From assembly GCA_016934225.1 (NCBI GenBank), contig JAFGTH010000126.1:1-9778 (forward strand): 9,778 bases of DNA. Reading direction: 5' to 3'. Positions 1-5,784 of this stretch are shown here, one piece after another. The number at the start of each line of letters is the position of its first letter. Within the stretch, counting starts at the first letter, position 1. Position numbers and translations under genes: made by a program. The stretch is from Lentisphaerota bacterium. GTDB lineage: Bacteria > Verrucomicrobiota > Kiritimatiellia > UBA8416 > JAFGTH01. A model generated the notes under the pieces. That model searched no databases, was not told the DNA's origin, and was given only the letters and a program-made list of their open reading frames with translations.

Positions 1-222
1 AACTTCATGGCGATCATCAATCCCGGCGAGGTCGGCATTCTGGCGGTCTCCAGCGCCACAGAGAAACCGGTTGTGCGCCGCGGAGAAATGGTTGTGCGTA
101 CCTTGATGAGCCTGACTCTCTCGGCGGATCACCGCTTGATCGACGGCGCAGCCGCAGCCAAATTCGTGAACTCCGTAAAATCGAAACTTGAGGATATGGA
201 CCTATGGAAAAGTTTGATATAG
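1..222 (+). CDS. Dihydrolipoamide acyltransferase (E2), C-terminal fragment
   Basis: This is the last 73 codons of an E2 gene whose start lies before the window; the frame is open from base 1. E2 transfers the acyl group from lipoyl-lysine to CoA in a 2-oxoacid dehydrogenase complex in the cytoplasm. The visible part is the end of the chloramphenicol-acetyltransferase-like catalytic domain. It has the strand segment FMAIINPGEVGILAV and the active-site motif DHRLIDG at visible residues 43-49, where His44 is the expected catalytic base and Asp48 its partner. The protein ends soon after the motif, as full-length E2s do, so the C-terminus looks complete. The next gene encodes E3 and overlaps it by 19 bases, which fits one complex and translational coupling. 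The substrate (pyruvate, 2-oxoglutarate or branched-chain) cannot be told from this fragment; pyruvate is the default guess. Confidence 0.93.
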   Translation, partial: NFMAIINPGEVGILAVSSATEKPVVRRGEMVVRTLMSLTLSADHRLIDGAAAAKFVNSVKSKLEDMDLWKSLI

Positions 223-1607
223 TAGTAGTAGGCAGCGGACCGGGTGGATATCCGGCTGCAATAAGAGCCGCGCAACTTGGCGCAAATGTCGCGCTTGTTG
301 AAAAACAGACACTAGGCGGCACATGCCTGAATCGCGGTTGCATACCAACAAAAGCGCTCATTGCAGCCAGCAGTATGATCGAGCAACTGCAACATGCAGA
401 CAAATTCGGCATCAAAACCGGCCCAATTTCGTTCGACTACGCGGCAATGATCAAACGCAAGGATGAAGTGGTCACCACATTGAGAACCGGCGTGGAGCAA
501 CTGCTTAAGGCCAATAAGATCCATATATTGTCTGGAACGGCTTCGTTCATTAACAGACAAAACCTGCGAATCGCATCGGGCGATTCGAAACCTGATATGT
601 TTCTTCAAACCGACTCGGTTGTTTTGGCAACCGGTTCGGAATCGTTCGTACCCGGTTTTATCCCCAAAAACCCGCGCATTTTTGACAGCACAATGTTTCT
701 CGAAGCGACGAAATTGCCGACAAGTATGATTATTCTCGGCGGAGGCGTGATCGGATGCGAGTTCGCATGCATGACTGCGCCGCTGGGCGTGAAGGTTACC
801 ATTGTCGAGATGCTCGACGACATACTTATGGTACTCGATAAAGATGTTCGCGCAGAATTACGGCGGCATATGGAGAACTCACTCGGCATCCGCATCCTTA
901 CAGGCAAGCCGCTCGAGAAGATCAAAGCCACAAAAACCGGCGTCTCAGGTTTCTTCGGCGATAAACAGCTCAATGCAGACACAATGCTGGTGTCCATCGG
1001 ACGGAAACCCGTTTCCAGCGGACTTTCCCTTGATACAGTCGGTGTCGAGACAAATCAGGTCGGCAACATTGTGGCGGACCCTTACATGCAAACTTCGGCG
1101 ACAGGAATTTACGCAATAGGCGATGTCGTGGCGGGCAGCACACAACTCGCCCACGCGGCTACATCACAAGGCATCACCGCCGCCGAAAACATATGCACCA
1201 AACGACTGCGACGTTCCGAAACCAGTATCCCTGCATGCATCTTCACCTCCCCAGAAGTAGGCAGCGTCGGATTGACGGAACAACTTGCAGTTGCCAACAG
1301 TTTGTCCGTCAAAACCGGCAAATTCGTCTTTAAATCGCTTGGCAAAGCGCTGGCCGCCGGAGAGCCTGACGGGTTCGTAAAATGGGTCGCCGACACAGAC
1401 ACCGCCCGTTTATTGGGCGCCCACGCAATAGGTGCACATGCCACCGAACTCATTGCAGAGGCAGCTACCGCAATTCGGTCGGAATTAACAATAGACGACA
1501 TAGCCGGCACTATTCATTGTCATCCAACGTTTTCGGAAGCCTGGATGGAAGCCGCTCATGCGTTCCATGGCGAATGCATTAACGCCGCGCCAAAGAGAAA
1601 ACGATGA
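204..1607 (+). CDS. lpdA: Dihydrolipoamide dehydrogenase (E3)
   Basis: This FAD-dependent enzyme reoxidises dihydrolipoamide on E2 and reduces NAD+. Its 467 residues are the usual length. The N-terminal FAD-binding motif is GSGPGG (10-15). The redox-active disulfide lies in GGTCLNRGCIPTK, with Cys41 and Cys46. A second Rossmann motif, ILGGGVIGCEFA, begins the NAD domain near residue 177. The segment TGIYAIGDV is the second FAD contact. The C-terminal dimerisation domain carries HCHPTFSEAW, which holds the His-Glu pair that acts on the flavin side. All catalytic residues look intact. The start at ATG 204 has a GAGGA Shine-Dalgarno sequence (190-194) about 9 bases upstream and lies inside the end of the E2 gene. 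The position after E2 supports a role in that complex; glycine cleavage or other complexes could share it. The symbol lpdA is used for the family. Confidence 0.95.
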   Translation: MEKFDIVVVGSGPGGYPAAIRAAQLGANVALVEKQTLGGTCLNRGCIPTKALIAASSMIEQLQHADKFGIKTGPISFDYAAMIKRKDEVVTTLRTGVEQLLKANKIHILSGTASFINRQNLRIASGDSKPDMFLQTDSVVLATGSESFVPGFIPKNPRIFDSTMFLEATKLPTSMIILGGGVIGCEFACMTAPLGVKVTIVEMLDDILMVLDKDVRAELRRHMENSLGIRILTGKPLEKIKATKTGVSGFFGDKQLNADTMLVSIGRKPVSSGLSLDTVGVETNQVGNIVADPYMQTSATGIYAIGDVVAGSTQLAHAATSQGITAAENICTKRLRRSETSIPACIFTSPEVGSVGLTEQLAVANSLSVKTGKFVFKSLGKALAAGEPDGFVKWVADTDTARLLGAHAIGAHATELIAEAATAIRSELTIDDIAGTIHCHPTFSEAWMEAAHAFHGECINAAPKRKR

Positions 1608-2344
1608 CTCAATTAGCGCCCGAATTCGCCCCGATGAGCGCGCGTGGCGCTGAAATCGCGCCGCTCATAGATCATACACTGTTAAAGCCGGACGCCTCTC
1701 GCGATGCCGTGCAAGCGCTTTGCAATGAAGCAGTTCATTACAAATTCATGTCGGTTTGCGTGAACCCCGTAATGGTTACAGTTGCCGCAGAAATACTCTC
1801 TGGAACAGGAATAAAAACCTGCACAACCATAGGATTTCCGCTCGGCGCTACCACGACCGATACAAAACGGTTTGAATCCGAAAGAGCCATTCGCGACGGA
1901 GCGCAAGAACTGGATATGGTCCTTTGCATATCCGCCCTGAAAGATAAGGACTTCCGCTACGTTAACAACGATATCGCCGCAGTGGTGAAGGTCGCCGAAT
2001 CCAAAATAGTGAAGGTTATCATCGAAACATGCCTGCTCTCTAACGAAGAAAAGCGCAATGCCTGCACAATCGCCAGAGATGCCGGCGCGTCTTTCGTCAA
2101 AACATCAACAGGCATGTCGGGCGGCGGAGCTACATGCGAAGATATACGACTGATGCGACAAGTCGTCGGTAAAGATTTCGGGGTCAAGGCCAGCGGAGGC
2201 ATCAAGACTCTTGCTTGCACGCTTGACCTAATTGCCGCAGGAGCAAATCGCATCGGCACAAGCTCCGGCGTAAACATCGTCACGGCAAGTCGGCCTCAAC
2301 CCGCTGATTTTGCTAGTTCAGGCCAATCAAGGCCAAGGCGTTGA
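1604..2344 (+). CDS. deoC: Deoxyribose-phosphate aldolase
   Basis: DeoC reversibly cleaves 2-deoxyribose-5-phosphate to acetaldehyde and glyceraldehyde-3-phosphate in the cytoplasm, the last step of deoxynucleoside salvage. The 246-residue protein has the family landmarks: LIDHTLLKPD (21-30), IGFPLGATTT (76-85), ELDMV with Asp104 of the proton relay, FVKTSTGM with the Schiff-base Lys166, and VKASGGIK with the second active-site Lys195. The phosphate-binding end, AGANRIGTSSG, follows at 212-222. The ATG overlaps the lpd stop in an ATGA junction, so translation is probably coupled; the upstream AAAGAGAAAA is a weak ribosome site. An in-frame ATG at 1634 would also leave the fold intact. The last 20 or so residues, after the conserved core, form a Pro/Ser/Arg-rich tail of unknown value. 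Placement behind E2-E3 rather than with deoA, deoB or deoD is less usual. Confidence 0.94.
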   Translation: MTQLAPEFAPMSARGAEIAPLIDHTLLKPDASRDAVQALCNEAVHYKFMSVCVNPVMVTVAAEILSGTGIKTCTTIGFPLGATTTDTKRFESERAIRDGAQELDMVLCISALKDKDFRYVNNDIAAVVKVAESKIVKVIIETCLLSNEEKRNACTIARDAGASFVKTSTGMSGGGATCEDIRLMRQVVGKDFGVKASGGIKTLACTLDLIAAGANRIGTSSGVNIVTASRPQPADFASSGQSRPRR

Positions 2345-2377
2345 GGATGAAGCTGTATGAATACCGCGAATCCTCAA
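2341..2377 (+). repeat. Inverted repeat at the deoC stop
   Basis: TTGAGGAT (2341-2348) and ATCCTCAA (2370-2377) are perfect 8-base inverted arms separated by 21 bases. The left arm includes the deoC stop codon. A hairpin here could end or stabilise the upstream transcript. No T-run follows, so it does not look like a standard intrinsic terminator, and the long loop makes it a weak structure. Confidence 0.35.
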
Positions 2378-2535
2378 TAACGGCGGCCCTGGGGCAGGCA
2401 TGGGCTCGCCTCTGGTAAAGAATTGCATGCATCTTCTCTTTCCCGGGACCATATTACAAACTGTATTTGCCAAACCATTCAACTGCCATACAAATCCATT
2501 ATTCCACAACGTCTTCTGGACAGTGCCCCCAATGC

Positions 2536-2565
2536 TTGACCCATAAAACAAATTGATGGTATATT
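2536..2565 (+). promoter_or_regulatory. Sigma-70-like promoter with extended -10
   Basis: The -35 element TTGACC (2536-2541) matches TTGACA at 5 of 6 positions. After an 18-base spacer comes the -10 TATATT (2560-2565), 5 of 6 to TATAAT. It is preceded by TGG (2557-2559), which makes an extended -10 (TGn). The expected transcription start is an A or G near 2571-2572, giving a leader of about 23 bases before the ATG at 2595. It lies in the only long intergenic gap and would drive the polysaccharide locus. It also argues against the TTG at 2553 as a start, because that codon lies upstream of the transcription start. A weaker alternative is TTGATG (2553-2558), a 16-base spacer and TACTAT (2575-2580). 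No recognisable operator was seen. Confidence 0.55.
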
Positions 2566-2594
2566 ACCTCAGTTTACTATATTTGACACATTTT

Positions 2595-3392
2595 ATGTAT
2601 ACGCAATATTGGAAATTGCAGCTTTTGCCGTTTGAAAATGCGCCTGACCCGAAATTCTTCTACGAATCCAAGGGCCATAAAGAGGCGTCTGTAAGACTCG
2701 CATTCGCAATAGAAACACGCAAGGCAATGGCGCTAATCACCGGCGATTACGGCAGTGGGAAGACCATAATGTGTCAATCGGTGAAAAACCGGCTTCATCC
2801 CAACAATTACCGGATCGCCTTCGTTTCAAATCCACATATGGATTCCCTGGATATAACTCGTGAAATCGCGTATCAGCTCGGCGAGGACATTGCAACTCGT
2901 TCCAAGTACGAAGTGCTTCATGCACTCAACAATCTGTTGGAACGTCATTACGGAGCAGGCCGTCATTGCGTTGTCGTTATTGACGAAGCGCAAGTCATCG
3001 GAGAATCGTCGGTTCTCGAAGATCTCCGATTGCTGCTTAATCATCAAATAGACGGGCATTTTCTGATGACACTTGTGCTTGTCGGCCAAACCGAACTCAA
3101 CGACATGCTCAGACCCATCCCGCAAATGACTCAAAGAATCGGGTTGCGTTACCAAATACCACACCTTGATCTGGACGAAGTAGCGCCGTACATGGCGCAC
3201 CGATTGAAAATGGCCGGCGGAACACTTGACATCTTTGCCGACGACGCAATCCATGAAGTCGCAAAACAAAGCAAAGGGAATCCAAGGGAAATTAATGCTC
3301 TATGCGACATGGGCATGTTAACATGTTCACTGCAAGGACTTAAACAAGTTACTTCTGGCGCGATTATGGAAGCAGCAAAGGAGAGAACATGA
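2595..3392 (+). CDS. ExeA/GspA-like AAA ATPase, polysaccharide-locus (XrtA-associated) type
   Basis: This P-loop ATPase has 265 residues and resembles ExeA/GspA and the ATPase subfamily found in exosortase/exopolysaccharide loci (TIGR03015-like, from memory). The N-terminus MYTQYWKLQLLPF, followed by APDPKFFYESKGHKEA, is the typical opening of the family. Walker A is GDYGSGKT (50-57, Lys56). Walker B is VVVIDEAQ (126-133, Asp130-Glu131). VGQTEL (163-168) fits the sensor-1 strand, followed by a QRI motif with Arg181. GNPREIN (228-234) fits sensor 2. No membrane segment or peptidoglycan-binding domain follows, unlike full-length ExeA. The ATG at 2595 is chosen because family proteins begin there and the predicted promoter lies just upstream; the frame is open back to a TTG at 2553. 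No clear ribosome site is visible. The role in polysaccharide loci is not firmly established; coupling ATP hydrolysis to export assembly or regulation is inference. Confidence 0.85.
   Translation: MYTQYWKLQLLPFENAPDPKFFYESKGHKEASVRLAFAIETRKAMALITGDYGSGKTIMCQSVKNRLHPNNYRIAFVSNPHMDSLDITREIAYQLGEDIATRSKYEVLHALNNLLERHYGAGRHCVVVIDEAQVIGESSVLEDLRLLLNHQIDGHFLMTLVLVGQTELNDMLRPIPQMTQRIGLRYQIPHLDLDEVAPYMAHRLKMAGGTLDIFADDAIHEVAKQSKGNPREINALCDMGMLTCSLQGLKQVTSGAIMEAAKERT
3378..3383 (+). promoter_or_regulatory. Shine-Dalgarno for the receiver gene
   Basis: AAGGAG lies 5 bases before the ATG at 3389, inside the end of the ATPase gene. It is the strongest ribosome site in the locus. Combined with the ATGA overlap, it suggests the receiver protein is made at least as well as the upstream ATPase. 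Confidence 0.6.
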
Positions 3393-3790
3393 CCGATACG
3401 AACCAACCGAAGGTGCTGATTGCAGATGACGACCAACTGGTGTGCAAAGTACTTACCATTATTTTCTCGAAGCTTGGCATGCGCTGTCTCCGCGCTCAAA
3501 CAGGATCAGAGGCAATTGACATGCTGAAAGATACGAACAATCTATTCGCGCTCATGATCTTGGACCTTGTGCTGCCCGGCAAATTGACAGGCTGGGAAGT
3601 TCTGACCACGGTGCGAGATTGCACACACCTTGCGTCCATGCCGATTATTGTAATGACAGGCGCGAATATATCGGAACATGAGACAAAAAAACTCCTTGAA
3701 AAAGCGCAGGTTGTCGTTCAGAAGAGGGATTTTGCCGTTGAATCATTCTCAAAACTGGTAATCAACATGCTCAATAAGGAACCGTCATGA
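3389..3790 (+). CDS. Single-domain response regulator (REC only)
   Basis: This is a 133-residue CheY-like receiver with no output domain. The acidic pocket is ADDDQ (Asp13-Asp15), and the phosphoacceptor is Asp59 in MILDLVLPG. The switch Thr90 follows the strand IIVMT, and the conserved Lys112 sits in VVQKRDF. The usual KP pair is KR here, so the cis-proline is missing. The loop between the phosphoacceptor and the conserved Gly (LPGKLTGWE) is about one residue longer than the common MPxMDG form. The ATG overlaps the ATPase stop (ATGA), and the stop overlaps the next ATG in the same way. No histidine kinase is in the window, so the phosphodonor is unknown. With an HD-GYP protein directly downstream, this looks like a split version of the common REC-HD-GYP fusion regulator; that is inference from order. 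Confidence 0.92.
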   Translation: MTDTNQPKVLIADDDQLVCKVLTIIFSKLGMRCLRAQTGSEAIDMLKDTNNLFALMILDLVLPGKLTGWEVLTTVRDCTHLASMPIIVMTGANISEHETKKLLEKAQVVVQKRDFAVESFSKLVINMLNKEPS

Positions 3791-4962
3791 GGCTAAGCGA
3801 CCTTATAGACAAAGGCGGAAATGCGCTGGATAAACCGGGCTCAAAATGGTCGGCGCCGGTTTCCTCTGAGCTGAATTTTCATGTCCCGAAACCGTTGGCT
3901 CCTGATAATGATACAAACAACGAGAACAAAGAAACATTGTCACAGCAGCCTCCGGTGCAATGGCTGCCCAGTACCACTGCTGCATTGGCCAAAGCCGAAC
4001 AGCGAATTAAAGCCGCACGCAAAAAAACATATGACAGTACACCGGATGCAATCTACCAAGCAGCCCAACAACTCAATATACCAATTCCCCCAAGCAAAGA
4101 AAAGGCATTGGAGAACGCCAAGAATGCCATTCTGGACGTGTTCACCACTGCAGCCAACGATCATGACAAACTCGGCGATAAATGGGACAAGATTGCCGGC
4201 ACAACATCTGATATTGCCGCAACTATCACCAAAGATCTGAATTTAGCGCTGGTGCTGGAACGCAACTCCGACGATGAGCACCATGTGCTTAATCACTGCC
4301 TTAACTCCGCGCTGATAGTTGCCGCTGTTGCGCCAAATGTCAGTACGGAGTGCGGCATCAAAGAAATAATTGCCGCGGCGCTGGTACATGATATCGGATT
4401 GGGAATACTCGGCATTGACTTTAGTTATAATGAATCGGCCGATCGCTTCAAACAACATGTTTTAACCGGAGTTGAGGCGTTAAAAAAAATGCAGGCGCCG
4501 GAACTTGTCATCAAAATGGTTGAGCAGCATCATGAAACAATTGCCGGAACCGGCTATCCGGCTGCAATCAAACCACCAGAACTGTTGATCTGTAGTCAGA
4601 TATTGTCGCTGACTGAATCATTCGAACGAATCATGAGTAATGCCCGTAACGCAGGTAAGAACGGAAAACCGATAGAGAACTATGTTCAGAAAGCCATATC
4701 AATTCACCGCAAAGACTTTGACCCTATCGTCCTCAAAGCGCTTATCGAAATCCATGGCTTCTATCCGAATGGCACCATGGTCGAACTGACGAATCGCTCG
4801 ATTTGCCAGGTAATCGGCCAGAATAACGGGTTTCCGCTGCGACCAATCGTCAAGGTTGTTATTGACGGATCCGGCAATCATCCCGAGAAATTGGAAGTAA
4901 AGAACTTGCAAGAAATCAAGTCATTGTCAATTATCAGGACAATTACGGACATGAACATGTAA
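3787..4962 (+). CDS. Divergent HD-GYP domain protein
   Basis: The protein has 391 residues. Residues 1-150 have no recognised domain: a polar, probably disordered stretch (about 20-65) precedes a helical part. The HD-GYP-like domain spans about 160-335. Visible landmarks are His170 in NHCLNSA, HD at 201-202 in LVHDIG, His224 in FKQHVLTG, HHE at 248-250 followed by GTGYP (254-258), and a closing FYPNGTMVEL. HD-GYP enzymes hydrolyse cyclic di-GMP at a bi- or tri-nuclear metal site. Departures from consensus are Leu205 for Lys in HDxGK, Ala253 for Asp in HHExxDG, and Glu277 where the late metal-ligand Asp is expected (ILSLTES). Activity is therefore uncertain; it may bind rather than cleave the nucleotide. 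The remaining 50 or so residues resemble no known domain. A ribosome site AAGGA (3776-3780) precedes the ATG, which overlaps the receiver stop (ATGA). Confidence 0.85.
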   Translation: MRLSDLIDKGGNALDKPGSKWSAPVSSELNFHVPKPLAPDNDTNNENKETLSQQPPVQWLPSTTAALAKAEQRIKAARKKTYDSTPDAIYQAAQQLNIPIPPSKEKALENAKNAILDVFTTAANDHDKLGDKWDKIAGTTSDIAATITKDLNLALVLERNSDDEHHVLNHCLNSALIVAAVAPNVSTECGIKEIIAAALVHDIGLGILGIDFSYNESADRFKQHVLTGVEALKKMQAPELVIKMVEQHHETIAGTGYPAAIKPPELLICSQILSLTESFERIMSNARNAGKNGKPIENYVQKAISIHRKDFDPIVLKALIEIHGFYPNGTMVELTNRSICQVIGQNNGFPLRPIVKVVIDGSGNHPEKLEVKNLQEIKSLSIIRTITDMNM

Positions 4963-4968
4963 CAAGAA

Positions 4969-5766
4969 ATGAACTATCGCAATATACTGTTGGCAATCAT
5001 TCTTCCGTCAATCGCAGGATGCAGTTCCATGCTGGGACCCGCCGGCGCCACGCACACTATTGAAGCCGAAAAAGAAATGCTTCGACAACAAGCCGGTGTC
5101 ATTCTGGCGCAGGTTCAAGCCCTGGCGAATACCGCAGAAGAATCCGAAAAGATAAGGCCTAAAGACATAGTCACCATTCAGGTATGGATGCGTGATATGA
5201 AAACGCAATTTGAAGGATTTCCGCTGAATGCCGAAGTGCCGCTTGGCGGACAAATATTCATACCCGGCATCGGAACTACATTCGTTGTGGGAAGCACAGA
5301 CGCCGAATTGACTGCAATGCTGTCGGAGAAATTTGCCAAAATGCTTAAGAGTCCGACAGTGCTTGTTGAACATAAAGAGAAAATTTCCCTTTCCCGCGCA
5401 GATGAAGTGATTCATTCCGCGCGCTATGTAAGTATTCTAGGCTGGATTGAAAAACCAGGCATCTACCCCATTGCAACCCGCACTACTGTCCGCGACATCA
5501 TCGCTCATGCCGGAGGACCAAAAATTTTTGCAAAACAAAAAAAAGTGTATCTCGTCAGAGGATCCGTTGATAATCCCAATATTATCACGTTAAATCTGAG
5601 ACACATCAAAACAGGCAGGGATCTCGAATCAAATCTCGTATTACAGCCGAATGACGCAATATATATGCCGCCGGTCCGTATGTGGCGGGTTTATGATGCT
5701 ATTCGCATCGTTTTGCTGCCAATATCCGCCGTGCGTGACGCTATTTGGCTGACAAGCGGACTTTAA
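4969..5766 (+). CDS. Wza-like polysaccharide export lipoprotein (Poly_export/SLBB)
   Basis: The protein has 265 residues. The N-terminus MNYRNILLAIILPSIAGC is a lipoprotein signal with lipobox IAGC; Cys18 would be lipidated and the protein placed in the outer membrane. After a helical linker (about 28-60) comes a Poly_export domain (about 62-137) that starts IRPKDIVTIQVW and includes GGQIFIPGIGT. An SLBB-like domain follows (about 153-200), with LGWIEKPGIYPIATRTTVRDIIAHAGG. The C-terminus (about 238-262) is a hydrophobic or amphipathic helix that may span the outer membrane, as the C-terminal helix of Wza does. It is shorter than Escherichia coli Wza (about 380 residues) and has only one clear SLBB repeat. 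It starts 6 bases after the HD-GYP gene with only a weak AACAAGAA ribosome site. The role as export channel for the polysaccharide is inferred from the family and from the Wzc-like partner next door. Confidence 0.88.
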   Translation: MNYRNILLAIILPSIAGCSSMLGPAGATHTIEAEKEMLRQQAGVILAQVQALANTAEESEKIRPKDIVTIQVWMRDMKTQFEGFPLNAEVPLGGQIFIPGIGTTFVVGSTDAELTAMLSEKFAKMLKSPTVLVEHKEKISLSRADEVIHSARYVSILGWIEKPGIYPIATRTTVRDIIAHAGGPKIFAKQKKVYLVRGSVDNPNIITLNLRHIKTGRDLESNLVLQPNDAIYMPPVRMWRVYDAIRIVLLPISAVRDAIWLTSGL

Positions 5767-5784
5767 ACACAAAGGATCATCAGA

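Noticed and set aside
2341..2377. Intrinsic terminator after deoC
   Set aside because: The inverted repeat has only 8-base arms with AT pairs, a 21-base loop and no T-run, so I list it as a repeat only.
2327..2551. Minus-strand open frame of 74 codons in the intergenic gap
   Set aside because: No recognisable protein features, no ribosome site seen, and it overlaps the promoter region and the end of deoC; most likely chance.
2583..2588. Perfect TTGACA as a -35 element
   Set aside because: It lies 7 bases before the chosen ATG; any matching -10 would fall inside the ATPase coding region.
2553..2594. In-frame TTG/ATG starts upstream of the ExeA-like ATPase core (adding 13-14 residues)
   Set aside because: The extra residues are hydrophobic and not part of the family; the predicted promoter -10 and transcription start overlap or follow these codons, and the family N-terminus begins at ATG 2595.
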